A DNA stretch of 57,045 nt from Pseudomonadota bacterium (lineage in GTDB: Bacteria; Pseudomonadota; Gammaproteobacteria; Steroidobacterales; MnTg04): the NCBI GenBank assembly GCA_022572885.1, contig JACZVC010000018.1, positions 8,632 through 65,676 on the forward strand, in the 5' to 3' direction. Below are positions 9,707 to 19,591 of the stretch, piece after piece. The notes beneath the pieces are model-generated. The model made no database searches, was not told the DNA's origin, and saw only the letters and a program-made list of their open reading frames with translations. Position 1 is the stretch's first letter, and every line of letters starts with the position of its first letter. The position numbers and the translations under genes were made by a program.

Positions 9707-11119
9707 ATGGATCCTTTGCGAGTCGTGACCGCGCTACTGGTCGCCGTGGTCCTGGGTACCTGCTCGAGACCGCCGTCACTGGTGGAACAGATCAAGACGC
9801 TCGGTGAGCTGCGGGTCATCACCCGGAACAGCCCCACGACCTATTACATCGGACACGAAGGCCCGATCGGGCCTGAGTACGACCTGGTCAGCCGGTTCGC
9901 CGAGGAGCTGGGCGTCGAGCTCAGGATCGATGTCGATGAGGAACTGCGGACGCTGATACCGGGCGTGAAATCCGGTCGCGCCCATATCGCGGCCGCCGGC
10001 CTAACCATCACCGCGGACCGCCTCGTCGAGGTCGCCTTTGGCCCCTCTTACGATGACATTTCCGAATTCCTGGTTTATCGCGTCAATACGCGACGGCCCA
10101 GGGAACCCAAAGACCTGATCGGCAAAAGTATTGAGGTCATCAAGGGCAGTGCGCATGCCGACACCCTGCATCAATTGCGTCAGCGCTACCCCGACCTGGC
10201 CTGGATCGAAACGCCAAACGTCACCGGCGAAGAACTGATCTACCAGGTCGCGCAGGGCAAGATCGATTATACGATTGCGGATTCCAGCGAGTTCAATGTG
10301 TCGCAGAAATTCCATCCGGAAGTCCGGGTTGCGTTTCAGTTGAGAAAAAATCTGCCGCTGGCCTGGGCCATACCCAGAAATTCGCCGGCCTTGCACGATT
10401 CGGTGCAACAGTTCTTTGCCGGACTCAGGAAAAGCGGCGAGCTCGAGCGCATCCTGGAGAAATATTATGGCAATGTCGGAAATTTCGATTATGTCGGCAC
10501 GCGGGCGTTTCTGCGGCATATCGAAACCCGCCTGCCGCAGTTCAGGACCAGTTTCCAGCAAGCCGCGGCGGATTCCGGCATGGACTGGCGGTTGCTGGCG
10601 GCGGTTGGCTACCAGGAATCGCATTGGAACCCGAAAGCGGTGTCGCCGACCGGCGTGCGCGGCATCATGATGCTGACCCAACTGACCGCACGTCAGTTGG
10701 GCATCCAGAATCGGATCGATCCCGTGCAAAGCATCTCGGGTGGATCGCGGTATATCCGGGAGATGATGGGCAGGATTCCCGAGCGCATCCCCGAACCCGA
10801 CCGGACCTGGCTGGCGCTGGCGGCCTATAACGTCGGCTGGGGCCACGTGGAAGATGCCCGGATCATTACTGAAATTCGGGGACTGAACCCGGATAGCTGG
10901 GTCGATGTCAGGAGCAGCCTGCCATTGCTGACGCAGAAAAAATGGTATTCGCGGGTACGGCGAGGTTACGCGCGGGGCTGGGAGCCGGTCCATTACGTGG
11001 ACAATATTCGCAGCTATTACGATGTGCTGCTGTGGCTGTACTCGGACTCCAGCCCGTTCAGGGAGCGGCTGGACCTTGACGATGAAGAACAACAGCCCAA
11101 AAAACCGATTGAGGCCTGA
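9707..11119 (+). CDS. mltF: Membrane-bound lytic murein transglycosylase F
   Basis: A 470-aa lipoprotein with two domains. An extracellular-solute-binding (SBP_bac_3) domain covers roughly residues 35-265 (LRVITRNSPTTYYI...). An SLT lytic transglycosylase domain follows, with the catalytic Glu in AAVGYQESHWNP and downstream GVRGIMMLT and AYNVGWGH motifs. It cleaves peptidoglycan to 1,6-anhydromuropeptides. I place the start at 9707 (GAGAGG just upstream) because it yields a signal peptide with an LGTCS lipobox; an in-frame ATG 102 bases earlier would bury it. The 3' end overlaps the next gene by 38 bases. Confidence 0.92.
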   Translation: MDPLRVVTALLVAVVLGTCSRPPSLVEQIKTLGELRVITRNSPTTYYIGHEGPIGPEYDLVSRFAEELGVELRIDVDEELRTLIPGVKSGRAHIAAAGLTITADRLVEVAFGPSYDDISEFLVYRVNTRRPREPKDLIGKSIEVIKGSAHADTLHQLRQRYPDLAWIETPNVTGEELIYQVAQGKIDYTIADSSEFNVSQKFHPEVRVAFQLRKNLPLAWAIPRNSPALHDSVQQFFAGLRKSGELERILEKYYGNVGNFDYVGTRAFLRHIETRLPQFRTSFQQAAADSGMDWRLLAAVGYQESHWNPKAVSPTGVRGIMMLTQLTARQLGIQNRIDPVQSISGGSRYIREMMGRIPERIPEPDRTWLALAAYNVGWGHVEDARIITEIRGLNPDSWVDVRSSLPLLTQKKWYSRVRRGYARGWEPVHYVDNIRSYYDVLLWLYSDSSPFRERLDLDDEEQQPKKPIEA

Positions 11120-11618
11120 GACCGGCTTTCCACCCGTCGCCGACGCTGACTCCCGCGTATTGGTACTCGGCTCCATGCCCGGCATCATGTCTCTCGAACG
11201 GCGGCAATACTATGCGCAGCCGCGCAACGCGTTCTGGCCGATCATGGCTAAGCTGTTTGGCATCGCGAGCGGAGGCGAATACGCCGAACGATTGCAAGGC
11301 CTGCTCGATGCCGGCGTCGCGTTGTGGGACGTGCTGCAATCCTGCGAACGAAGCGGCAGCCTGGATGCCAACATCGATATGAAAACGGCGGTAACGAACG
11401 ACTTCGTCGGTTTTTTCCTGGCGCACCCGCGCATCGATCGGGTTTTCTTCAACGGCGCGACAGCGGCCAGCATATTTGAACGCCGGGTGTCGCCTGACCT
11501 GGAGAAAGCCGGCATCCGTTCGATCGAGCTGATCCGCTTGCCATCGACCAGCCCTGCGCATGCCGCGATGATCTATGCGGAAAAACTGCGGCGCTGGTCG
11601 GTCATCTCCGCTTCCTGA
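11082..11618 (+). CDS. DNA-deoxyinosine glycosylase (UDG family 6)
   Basis: A 178-aa protein of the hypoxanthine-DNA glycosylase group of the uracil-DNA glycosylase superfamily. The family motifs are VLVLGSMPGIMSLERRQYY with RNAFW, a central FNGATAA, and LPSTSPAHA near the end. It removes hypoxanthine (deaminated adenine) and possibly uracil from DNA, starting base excision repair. It starts inside the end of mltF, so it is probably co-transcribed and coupled. Its 3' end overlaps that of the convergent tadA by 17 bases. Substrate specificity is inferred from the motif group. Confidence 0.82.
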   Translation: MKNNSPKNRLRPETGFPPVADADSRVLVLGSMPGIMSLERRQYYAQPRNAFWPIMAKLFGIASGGEYAERLQGLLDAGVALWDVLQSCERSGSLDANIDMKTAVTNDFVGFFLAHPRIDRVFFNGATAASIFERRVSPDLEKAGIRSIELIRLPSTSPAHAAMIYAEKLRRWSVISAS

Positions 11619-12072
11619 AAAAGTCCTTGAGCAACTCCCCGCATTCCTTCGCCATGACGCCGCCTTCAACATCGAGTCGATGATTGAGCGAGTCCGCCTG
11701 CACGAGGTTGAACACCGAGCCGGCCGCGCCGGTTTTTGGATCGGCTGCGCCGTAGACCAGTCTCTTGATTCGCGCATGCACCATCGCGCCGGCGCACATG
11801 GCGCAAGGTTCCAGCGTGACATACAGCGTGGCATCCGCCAGGCGATAGTTGTCCATACGCCGGGCGGCCCTGCGCATGGCCTGCATTTCGGCATGAGCCG
11901 ATGGATCCGCCAGCGCGATCGGCTGGTTGAAGCCCTCGCCGATGACAGCGTCCCCGTGCACGACAACGGCGCCCACCGGCACCTCTCCCTGATCCCGCGC
12001 CTGCGTGGCAAGCTCCAACGCCCGGGTCATGAATTCCTGGTCCGGATTTATTCCCGCTTCAGTATCGGCCAT
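11602..12072 (-). CDS. tadA: tRNA-specific adenosine deaminase TadA
   Basis: A 156-aa zinc deaminase that converts A34 to inosine in tRNA-Arg(ACG). The zinc site and catalytic Glu are visible as SAHAEMQA and LEPCAMCAGA. The flanking VPVGAVVV and KTGAAGSV segments are typical of TadA. Length is normal. It is the last gene of a probable guaB-guaA-peptide-tadA minus-strand unit and converges with the DNA glycosylase gene. Confidence 0.95.
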   Translation of the reverse strand: MADTEAGINPDQEFMTRALELATQARDQGEVPVGAVVVHGDAVIGEGFNQPIALADPSAHAEMQAMRRAARRMDNYRLADATLYVTLEPCAMCAGAMVHARIKRLVYGAADPKTGAAGSVFNLVQADSLNHRLDVEGGVMAKECGELLKDFFRKRR

Positions 12073-12078
12073 GATTGT

Positions 12079-12192
12079 TCACATGTAGTCTTTATTTATT
12101 ACATCCAATTCTTTCAATTTCATCTCAAGTCTTATTACTTTGCCAAGTGCGGCAAGTGCAAAAATAAATCCAATAATTCCTAAAACTTCCAT
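12079..12192 (-). CDS. 37-aa single-pass membrane peptide between guaA and tadA
   Basis: A small frame that begins 3 bases after the guaA stop and ends 6 bases before tadA. A GGGAG sits 6 bases before the ATG, within the end of guaA. The peptide starts MEVLGIIGFIFALAALGKVI, a plausible transmembrane helix, followed by a charged tail (RLEMKLKELDVINKDYM). It is much more AT-rich than guaA and tadA, yet the frame is open and well placed. I recall similar short membrane peptides in other proteobacteria but cannot give a function. The layout of the peptide plus its ribosome site makes chance less likely. Confidence 0.6.
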   Translation of the reverse strand: MEVLGIIGFIFALAALGKVIRLEMKLKELDVINKDYM

Positions 12193-12195
12193 GAT

Positions 12196-13812
12196 TCACT
12201 CCCATTCGATGGTGGCTGGTGGTTTTCCGGAGATGTCATAGGTAACCCGGGATACGCCGGGGACTTCATTGATAATCCGGCGGCTGACGTGGTCGAGAAA
12301 ATCGTAGGGCAAACGGGCCCAGTGTGCGGTCATGAAATCGATGGTTTCGACGGCGCGCAGCGCAATGACATAGTCGTAACGCCGGCCATCGCCGGTCACG
12401 CCTACCGATTTGACCGGCAGGAAAACGGCGAAGGCCTGGCTGGTTTTTTCATACAGCTGGTGTTTGTGCAGCTCGTCGATAAAAATATCGTCGGCCAGCC
12501 GCAGCAGGTCGGCGTATTCCTTTTTGACTTCGCCGAGTATGCGCACGCCAAGCCCGGGGCCGGGGAACGGATGCCGATAAAGCATATCGAATGGCAGGCC
12601 CAGCTCGAGACCGATTTTCCGGACCTCGTCCTTGAACAGCTCGCGCAATGGCTCGACCAATTGCATGTTCATTTTCTCGGGCAGGCCGCCGACATTGTGG
12701 TGCGACTTGATGAGCTGCGCTTTGCCCGTTTTGGCGCCCGCCGACTCGATGACATCGGGATATATCGTGCCCTGCGCCAGCCATTTGATTCCTTCGAGCT
12801 TGTGCGCTTCCTCATCGAAAATCTCGATAAACAACCGGCCGATAATTTTTCTTTTTTCTTCCGGATCGGTGACCCCCCGCAGGCCATCGAGAAAACGCCG
12901 CTCGGCATCGACCCGGGTGACCTTGATGCCCATGTGTTTCGCGAACATGGCCATGACCTGGTCGCCTTCGTGCAGACGCATCAGGCCATGATCGACGAAC
13001 ACGCAGTTGAGTTGATCGCCAATCGCCTGGTGCAACATTGCCGCAACCACCGCTGAATCGACGCCACCGGAAAGCCCGAGCAATACCTGGTCCGTTCCCA
13101 CTAGCTCACGAGTCTTCGCGATGCTGTCGCTGATGATGTTGCCCGGCGTCCAGTCGGAGGCCAGCCCGCAAATCTCGTGCAGGAAGCGGCTCAGGATGCG
13201 CTCGCCCTGCTTGGTATGGGTTACCTCGGGGTGAAATTGCACGCCGTAAAAGCCGCGCGCCTCGTCCGCCATCCCGGCTATTGGCGCGTTGCCGGTACGG
13301 GCGATCACGCTGAAACCCGCGGGCAGTTCATCGACGCGGTCGCCGTGGCTCATCCAGACGTCGAGCAACGCTGTGCCGTCATCGGCCAAACGATCCTCGA
13401 TATCGCTGAGCAGGCGTGAATTGCCCACGCTCTGCACGCTGGCATAACCGAATTCGCTGTGACCGGCCGTGGTGACCTTGCCGCCAAGCTGCTCGGCCAT
13501 GGTCTGCATGCCGTAACAGATACCCAGTACCGGCACGCCATAGTCGAACACCGCAGCGGGTGCACGAGGCGTCATTGCATCATCGCTGTCGTCGATTGCC
13601 GATTCGGGGCCGCCCGACAGGATCATGCCATGCGGGCCAAATTTGCGGATGGCGTCGTCGTTTGTGTCCCAAGGATATATTTCGCTGTAAACGCCGGCCT
13701 CGCGGACCCGGCGGGCGATCAACTGGGTGTACTGACCGCCAAAATCCAGGATCAGCACGCGTTGGGCGTGGATATCCGGTTGCCGGGTCGGGTCGGGAGT
13801 CGCTGCAGCCAT
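12196..13812 (-). CDS. guaA: GMP synthase (glutamine-hydrolysing)
   Basis: A 538-aa GuaA converting XMP to GMP with ATP and glutamine. Residues about 20-210 are the class I glutamine amidotransferase, with the nucleophile Cys in GICYGMQTM and a HPEVTHT motif. The ATP pyrophosphatase domain has the P-loop [10 protein letters not shown]. The end, [10 protein letters not shown], is the standard dimerisation-domain terminus. The start at 13812 has GGGGAG upstream and lies 13 bases after the guaB stop. A longer frame into guaB is unlikely. It forms an operon with guaB. Confidence 0.97.
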   Translation of the reverse strand: MAAATPDPTRQPDIHAQRVLILDFGGQYTQLIARRVREAGVYSEIYPWDTNDDAIRKFGPHGMILSGGPESAIDDSDDAMTPRAPAAVFDYGVPVLGICYGMQTMAEQLGGKVTTAGHSEFGYASVQSVGNSRLLSDIEDRLADDGTALLDVWMSHGDRVDELPAGFSVIARTGNAPIAGMADEARGFYGVQFHPEVTHTKQGERILSRFLHEICGLASDWTPGNIISDSIAKTRELVGTDQVLLGLSGGVDSAVVAAMLHQAIGDQLNCVFVDHGLMRLHEGDQVMAMFAKHMGIKVTRVDAERRFLDGLRGVTDPEEKRKIIGRLFIEIFDEEAHKLEGIKWLAQGTIYPDVIESAGAKTGKAQLIKSHHNVGGLPEKMNMQLVEPLRELFKDEVRKIGLELGLPFDMLYRHPFPGPGLGVRILGEVKKEYADLLRLADDIFIDELHKHQLYEKTSQAFAVFLPVKSVGVTGDGRRYDYVIALRAVETIDFMTAHWARLPYDFLDHVSRRIINEVPGVSRVTYDISGKPPATIEWE

Positions 13813-13825
13813 CGATGCTCCCCGT

Positions 13826-15292
13826 TCAGTCGACCCGGTAATTCGGGGCTTCCTTGGTGATCGCGACATCGTGCACATGGCTTTCGCGTATGCCCGCACT
13901 GGTGATCCGCAAGAATTCCGGTTTGGTCCGCATTTCCTCGATATTGCGGCAACCCGTGTAACCCATCGCGGCCCTGAGGCCGCCGGCCATCTGGTGGACG
14001 ATGGCGATCAAGCTGCCCTTGTAGGGGACTCGCCCCTCGATCCCTTCGGGCACCAGCTTTTCGACCTCGTCGGCCGTATCCTGGAAATAACGATCGCTGG
14101 AACCGTCTTTCTGCGCCATCGCGCCCAGCGACCCCATCCCCCGGTAGGCCTTGTAGGAGCGACCCTGGTAAAGCTCGACCTCGCCCGGCGATTCCTCGGT
14201 GCCGGCGAACAACCCGCCCAGCATCACCGAGTGGGCGCCGGCGGCAATGATCTTGGCCAGATCGCCCGAATAACGGATACCGCCATCGGCGATCAACGGC
14301 ACGCCTTTTTTCGCCATCGCTTCGGCAACGTCGAATACGGCGCTGACCTGGGGGACGCCGATGCCGGCGACGATGCGAGTCGTGCATATAGAACCGGGAC
14401 CGATGCCGACCTTGACCGCGTCGGCGCCGGCCTTGACCAGCGCTCGTGCGCCTTCCGCCGTCACGATATTGCCGCCGATCACCTGCAAGTCGGGATACTC
14501 GGACTTGATCATCGCGACCCGGTCGAGCACCCCCTTGGTGTGGCCGTGCGAGGTATCGACGACCACGACATCGACGCCGGCGGCGACCAGGGCGGCAACG
14601 CGTTCATCGGTTCCCTCGCCGATGCCCACCGCGGCGCCGACATGGAGCGCGCCAAGCTGATCTTTGCAGGCATTCGGAAACTCCGTCGCCTTCTGAAAAT
14701 CCTTGGCGGTAATCATGCCACGCAACTTGAAATCTGCGCTGACGACCAGGACTTTTTCGATCCGGTGCTTGTGCAACAGCGACAGCACTTCTTTCTTGTC
14801 GGCGCCTTCACGAACCGTGACCAGCTTGTCTCTTGGCGTCATTACCGATGACACCGGCGCATCGAGTTGCGTCTCGTAACGCAAATCCCGGTGGGTCACA
14901 ATGCCGACCGGCGTGTCGCCATCGACGACCGGCACGCCGGATATATTGTTAGCCTGGGTCAGCGCGATGACTTCACGGATGGTCGCGTCGGGTCCGGTCG
15001 TAATCGGGTCGGAAATGATGCCGCTTTCGTATTTCTTGACCCGGCTGACCTCGCGGGCCTGGATCGCTGCGGTCATGTTCTTGTGGATGATGCCGATACC
15101 GCCTTCCTGGGCCAGCGTGATGGCCAGGCGGGATTCGGTCACCGTGTCCATTGCCGCCGACAACAACGGCAGATTCAAGCGGATGCTGGCGGTCAGCTGG
15201 GTACCGAGATCGACCTCGCGCGGCATGATTTCCGAGTAGGCGGGCAGCAGCAGGACGTCATCAAAGGTCAGTGCTTCCTGAACGATTCGCAT
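13826..15292 (-). CDS. guaB: Inosine-5'-monophosphate dehydrogenase
   Basis: A 488-aa IMPDH that oxidises IMP to XMP with NAD, the first step to GMP. The catalytic loop [11 protein letters not shown] carries the active Cys. Two CBS domains (roughly residues 95-200, with SGVPVVDGD) regulate the enzyme. The phosphate-binding GGIRYSGD and the flap region GSLGAM are present. It is the first gene of the guaBA unit, with GAGGGG before its ATG and a good promoter upstream. Confidence 0.97.
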   Translation of the reverse strand: MRIVQEALTFDDVLLLPAYSEIMPREVDLGTQLTASIRLNLPLLSAAMDTVTESRLAITLAQEGGIGIIHKNMTAAIQAREVSRVKKYESGIISDPITTGPDATIREVIALTQANNISGVPVVDGDTPVGIVTHRDLRYETQLDAPVSSVMTPRDKLVTVREGADKKEVLSLLHKHRIEKVLVVSADFKLRGMITAKDFQKATEFPNACKDQLGALHVGAAVGIGEGTDERVAALVAAGVDVVVVDTSHGHTKGVLDRVAMIKSEYPDLQVIGGNIVTAEGARALVKAGADAVKVGIGPGSICTTRIVAGIGVPQVSAVFDVAEAMAKKGVPLIADGGIRYSGDLAKIIAAGAHSVMLGGLFAGTEESPGEVELYQGRSYKAYRGMGSLGAMAQKDGSSDRYFQDTADEVEKLVPEGIEGRVPYKGSLIAIVHQMAGGLRAAMGYTGCRNIEEMRTKPEFLRITSAGIRESHVHDVAITKEAPNYRVD

Positions 15293-15319
15293 GGCGTCCC
15301 CTCATCGAGTAAACCGGCC

Positions 15320-15348
15320 ATTTTACTGTTGTGGAGCGACCAGGTAAA
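15320..15348 (-). promoter_or_regulatory. Likely sigma-70 promoter of guaBA
   Basis: On the minus strand, TTTACC (-35, at 15343-15348) and TAAAAT (-10, at 15320-15325) are separated by 17 bases, about 28 bases before the guaB ATG. It lies in the 109-base divergent gap shared with xseA. Confidence 0.55.
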
Positions 15349-15401
15349 CCTGCCCCCTGCGCTGGTTCCCACCAGCCGGCGTTCATGGTCAAATACCGGC
15401 T

Positions 15402-16610
15402 ATGGATCCGAGCCCAAATCGTGAAATCTTCACCGTCAGCCGCCTGAACCAGGAAGCCAGGGACATGCTGGAGCAGAGCTTCGGGCTGATCTGGCTGGAA
15501 GGCGAAATCTCCAATTTCACCCATCACGGCTCGGGCCACATGTATTTTTCGCTGAAGGACGAACAGGCCCAGGTTTCCTGCGCGATGTTTAGAGGGCAGA
15601 ATCGCGGGCTTGGCTTCCGGCCAGCCAAGGGCATGCAGGTCCTGGTCCGCGCCAAAGTCAGTATTTACGAGGTCAGCGGTCGTTATCAGCTGATCGTCGA
15701 GAGCATGGAAGAAGCCGGCGAAGGCCGTCTGCAGCGCGAATTCGAACGGCTCAAGAAAAAGCTGCTCGATGCCGGCCTGTTTGCCGCGGATCACAAGCAG
15801 CCGTTGCCGGCCGCGCCGAGAAAAATCGGCATCATTACTTCGCCGACCGGCGCCGCGGTCAGGGATATCCTGCAGGTACTGAAACGCCGGTTTCCGGTGG
15901 CGCGAGTGCTGATTTACCCGGTCGCCGTGCAGGGCGAGGCCGCCGCCGGCCAGATCGTCCGCGCCCTGTCCCTGGCCGAGACCCATGGCTCCTGCGACCT
16001 GCTGATCCTGGCTCGTGGCGGCGGCTCGCTGGAGGACCTTTGGGCCTTTAACGAAGAAGCGGTGGCGCGGGCCATCTTCGAATGCCCGATACCCGTGATT
16101 TCCGGGATCGGCCACGAGATCGATTTTACGATCGCCGATTTTGTCGCCGATGTGCGCGCACCGACCCCATCGGCCGCGGCCGAAATAGCGGTGCCCGACC
16201 AAAGAGAATGGCTGAACACCCTCGCCGTGAACCTGGACCGGTTGCGCAATCGGGTGCGACGGTATTTGTCGGCCAGGCGGGAGAAAACCGGCTGGCTGGA
16301 AAAACGCCTCGCGCAGGCGCACCCGGGCCGGTTGCTCAATCGGCAGGGGCAGAAACTCGATGAACTGAGTTTGCGCCTGCGACGCGCCGCCAAAGACAAG
16401 CTGGGCAGGATGCACCAGCGCCTGGACCCGCTGGCGAGAGCATTGCAGGCGATCGGCCCGCAGGCGACGCTCGAACGCGGTTACGCCATCGTCAGCCACG
16501 GCGAGGCAATCATCCGCGATGCCGGTGCATTGAAAAAAGGCGATGAAATCCGGATTCGCTTCGCCCGGGGGGCGGCCACATCGACCGTCGAGGAAACCCA
16601 TAAGCAATGA
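15402..16610 (+). CDS. xseA: Exodeoxyribonuclease VII large subunit
   Basis: A 402-aa XseA, somewhat shorter than the 456-aa E. coli protein. An OB-fold comes first (EGEISNFTHHGSGHMYFSLKD), then the nuclease domain with GIITSPTGAAVRDIL, LARGGGSLEDLWAFN and SGIGHEIDFTIAD, then a coiled-coil. The very end has the conserved LERGYAIV. With XseB it degrades single-stranded DNA. It overlaps the next gene by 4 bases (ATGA), so the two are probably translated together. Confidence 0.96.
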   Translation: MDPSPNREIFTVSRLNQEARDMLEQSFGLIWLEGEISNFTHHGSGHMYFSLKDEQAQVSCAMFRGQNRGLGFRPAKGMQVLVRAKVSIYEVSGRYQLIVESMEEAGEGRLQREFERLKKKLLDAGLFAADHKQPLPAAPRKIGIITSPTGAAVRDILQVLKRRFPVARVLIYPVAVQGEAAAGQIVRALSLAETHGSCDLLILARGGGSLEDLWAFNEEAVARAIFECPIPVISGIGHEIDFTIADFVADVRAPTPSAAAEIAVPDQREWLNTLAVNLDRLRNRVRRYLSARREKTGWLEKRLAQAHPGRLLNRQGQKLDELSLRLRRAAKDKLGRMHQRLDPLARALQAIGPQATLERGYAIVSHGEAIIRDAGALKKGDEIRIRFARGAATSTVEETHKQ

Positions 16611-17449
16611 CCCAAGCAGGTTTTTACGCCGCCGGGCTGCTGTTGGCTGTGCTGATCGCCAGCCCGCCCGCGGCCGCGCTACCGCGACACCAGGCGGTCC
16701 CCGGCGGGGTCGCCGTGATCGAATTGCCGGCGACCGGTGATACGCGGCCGCGAGTCAGCTTCAGGGACCGGCCGGTCATGGTGGTCGCCGAAAACGATCG
16801 CTGGTTTGCCGTCGTCGGCATCCCGCTGTCGATGGCGCCGGGACCGGCAAGCCTGAGCATCGATAATCCGGATGGGCCCGCCCTGCCGCTGGCTTTTGTC
16901 ATTGCGAATATCGACTACCCCGAACAACGGCTGACGATCGGCAATAAACGCCAGGTCGATCCGACCGCGGAAGACCTCGTGCGAATTGCCGGCGATCGCC
17001 GGGAAATGGCCCGGGCTTTTGGCTCGTGGGACGAAAAGCCGGTGGACACGGCTTTTCGTTTGCCCGCGATCGGGCCACGCAGCAGCGCCTTCGGCCTCAA
17101 ACGTTTTTTTAACGAGCAACCGAGAAGCCCGCACAGCGGCGTCGATATCGCGGCGCCGGACCAGTCCGATGTGGTCGCACCGGCGGCCGGCGTCGTGGTC
17201 GCCAATGGCGATTATTTCTTCAACGGCAATACCGTATTGATTCATCACGGTCAGGGCCTGGTCACGATGTATTGCCACCTGAGCGAGATCGACGTGCAAG
17301 ATGGCGACCGCCTCGACGGCGGCGACCTGATCGGCAAAATCGGCCAGACCGGCAGGGTCACCGGCCCGCACCTGCACTGGAGTGTCAGCCTCAACCGCGT
17401 GAGGGTCAATCCCGAGTTGTTTCTCGTCGAACCCATCCCCGCCCGATGA
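16607..17449 (+). CDS. Periplasmic M23 family metallopeptidase
   Basis: A 280-aa secreted protein with a signal peptide ending near AAALP, a beta-rich N-terminal domain, and a C-terminal LytM/M23 domain (about residues 160-270). Zinc ligands are visible in HSGVDIAAP and HLHW, and the second His region in MYCHLSE. It probably cleaves peptidoglycan peptide cross-links. It starts in the stop of xseA (ATGA) and its own stop overlaps the start of the next gene in the same way. Confidence 0.9.
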   Translation: MTQAGFYAAGLLLAVLIASPPAAALPRHQAVPGGVAVIELPATGDTRPRVSFRDRPVMVVAENDRWFAVVGIPLSMAPGPASLSIDNPDGPALPLAFVIANIDYPEQRLTIGNKRQVDPTAEDLVRIAGDRREMARAFGSWDEKPVDTAFRLPAIGPRSSAFGLKRFFNEQPRSPHSGVDIAAPDQSDVVAPAAGVVVANGDYFFNGNTVLIHHGQGLVTMYCHLSEIDVQDGDRLDGGDLIGKIGQTGRVTGPHLHWSVSLNRVRVNPELFLVEPIPAR

Positions 17450-19590
17450 AAACCTGTACCGACTTTGACGACTGTGTGGATTTTGTTATCGACACGGTGG
17501 GCACTGAGATCGTCATCGGCATTCCGCTCGGGCTGGGCAAACCCAATCGTTTCGTCAATGCGCTGTACCAGCGGGCCAAAAAAGATCCCGCCCTTCAGTT
17601 GACGATATGCACGGCGCTGACCCTGGAAAAACCGTTGGCGAAGTCGGATCTGGAGCGGCGCTTTCTCGAGCCGTTCGTCGAACGCGTGTTTGGCGATTAT
17701 GTGGATCTGGATTACGCGCTGGACCGGCGGCGCGGCGAAACGCCGGACAATGTCGAGATCGTCGAATTTTTCTTCGCGCCCGGGCAAATGCTGGGCAATG
17801 CCAGGGCACAACAGAACTTCGTCGCCAGCAATTACACCCATGTCGCGCGCGACATGCTGGCCCGCGGGATCAATGTGCTGGGCCAGCTGGTCAGCCGCCG
17901 GGAGGTCGATGGCAGGCTGCGCTACAGCCTGAGCTGCAACCCGGATGTGTCGCTCGAGCTGGCAAGGAAAATGCGCGCGCTGAGCGATCGCAAAGTCGCA
18001 CTGGTTGCCGAAGTCAATCAGAACCTGCCGTTCATGTATCGCGATGCGATGGTCGATGGCGATTTTTTCGATGCGGTCGTCGATACGCCCGAACCCCACT
18101 TCAGGCTGTTCGGTACGCCGCGGCCGCCGATCACCGATGTCGATCACATGATCGGTCTGTATGCCAGCGCCCTGGTTCGCGATGGCGGCACTTTGCAAAT
18201 CGGCATCGGTTCCCTGGGCGATGCCATCGCATCGGCATTGATACTCCGGGAACAAGACAATACCGCCTATATCTCAGTGCTGGATGCTGCCGATGCCATT
18301 GCCAACCATGGGGAGCTGATCTCCACGATCGGTGGAACCGGCCGTTTTGCCAGCGGTCTTTTTGCCGCCACCGAAATGCTGGTCGATGGCGTTTTGCAGT
18401 TATACAAGCACCGCATCGTCAAGCGCAAAGTCTATGACGATCTGCTGATCCAGACCCTGATCAACGAAGGCCGCATCGACGACGATAACCCGCATTCGGT
18501 TATCCGGGCCTTGCTGGAAGAAGGCTTGATCCCGCATCGACTCAACGATCACGCACTCGAATACCTGCAACGACTGGGCGTAATCGACGACGCGGTGGCG
18601 ATCGAAGGCGACAAGCTGGTGTGCGGCGACGGCCGGCGCCTGTCGGCCGACCTTGCAGACCCCGCGTCGCTCGACGCGTTCGTGCAACATTGCCTGGGAC
18701 CCGGGTTGCGCGGCGGCACCGTGATCCATGGCGGCTTTTTTCTCGGTCCGCAGGATTTTTATGCGGCTCTTGCGGCGATGCCGCGCGAGGAAAGCGAACT
18801 GATCTGCATGACCGGCGTGGAAAAAATCAACCAGTTGTACGGCCGCGAAGAGCTCGACACCTTGCAACGCAAACACGCGAGGTTTATCAACAGTTGCCTG
18901 ATGGTCAGCCTCCTCGGCAGCGTCATTTCCGACACCCTGGCCAGCGGCGAAGTCGTCTCCGGCGTGGGCGGTCAATACAATTTCGTCAGCATGGCGCACG
19001 CGATCCCGGGCGGGCGTTCGATCATCATGGTCAAGAGCACGCGGGAATCCGGCGGCCGGATCGATTCCAATATTCTGTGGAGATACGGCCGGGCCACGAT
19101 CCCGCGCCACTTGCGTGATATCGTGATCAGCGAATACGGGATCGCGGACCTGCGCAGCAAGACCGATAGCGAGGTGATCGGTGCGTTACTCAATATCACC
19201 GACTCGCGGTTCCAGGAGGCTTTGCGGCGGGAGGCCATTGCCGCCGGCAAGCTGCCGCGCGACTACCGGATCCCCGCCCGCTTCAGCAACAACCACCCGC
19301 AGCGCCTGCAACAAATACTGGCCGCTGCCCGCGCCGATGGTTATTTCAGCCGCTTCCCGTTCGGTACCGAATTGAGCGACGAAGAATTGCGGATTGCCGG
19401 CGTGCTCAAAAAAATCAAGGCCGCGTCCACTTCATACGCGGGCAGAATGGGCTTGGTACGCGACATCCTGTTCCCCGGCGCCGTCAACGAAGAAATCGCC
19501 GGCTTACTAAAAAGAATGGAACTCGCCACTGCGCTCAGCCTCAAGGAAAAAATTTACCGGCGCCTGCTGATTGCCGGGCTGGGTCGTTAG
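17446..19590 (+). CDS. Acetyl-CoA hydrolase/transferase family protein
   Basis: A 714-aa protein with an acetyl-CoA hydrolase/CoA-transferase fold. The C-terminal domain has VSGVGGQYNFVSMAHAIPGG and a conserved SEYGIADLR, with the probable catalytic Glu in SEYG. It is longer than typical single-function members (about 430-630 aa), with extra sequence at the N-terminus and after residue 630. It may transfer CoA between carboxylic acids or hydrolyse acetyl-CoA; the substrate cannot be read from the sequence. Its ATG overlaps the stop of the M23 peptidase gene (ATGA). It converges with metX, one base between the stops. Confidence 0.82.
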   Translation: MKTCTDFDDCVDFVIDTVGTEIVIGIPLGLGKPNRFVNALYQRAKKDPALQLTICTALTLEKPLAKSDLERRFLEPFVERVFGDYVDLDYALDRRRGETPDNVEIVEFFFAPGQMLGNARAQQNFVASNYTHVARDMLARGINVLGQLVSRREVDGRLRYSLSCNPDVSLELARKMRALSDRKVALVAEVNQNLPFMYRDAMVDGDFFDAVVDTPEPHFRLFGTPRPPITDVDHMIGLYASALVRDGGTLQIGIGSLGDAIASALILREQDNTAYISVLDAADAIANHGELISTIGGTGRFASGLFAATEMLVDGVLQLYKHRIVKRKVYDDLLIQTLINEGRIDDDNPHSVIRALLEEGLIPHRLNDHALEYLQRLGVIDDAVAIEGDKLVCGDGRRLSADLADPASLDAFVQHCLGPGLRGGTVIHGGFFLGPQDFYAALAAMPREESELICMTGVEKINQLYGREELDTLQRKHARFINSCLMVSLLGSVISDTLASGEVVSGVGGQYNFVSMAHAIPGGRSIIMVKSTRESGGRIDSNILWRYGRATIPRHLRDIVISEYGIADLRSKTDSEVIGALLNITDSRFQEALRREAIAAGKLPRDYRIPARFSNNHPQRLQQILAAARADGYFSRFPFGTELSDEELRIAGVLKKIKAASTSYAGRMGLVRDILFPGAVNEEIAGLLKRMELATALSLKEKIYRRLLIAGLGR

Positions 19591-19591
19591 C

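Noticed and set aside
11575-12183. A 202-codon plus-strand frame opposite tadA.
   Set aside because: It is a high-GC shadow of tadA with no family resemblance and no ribosome site.
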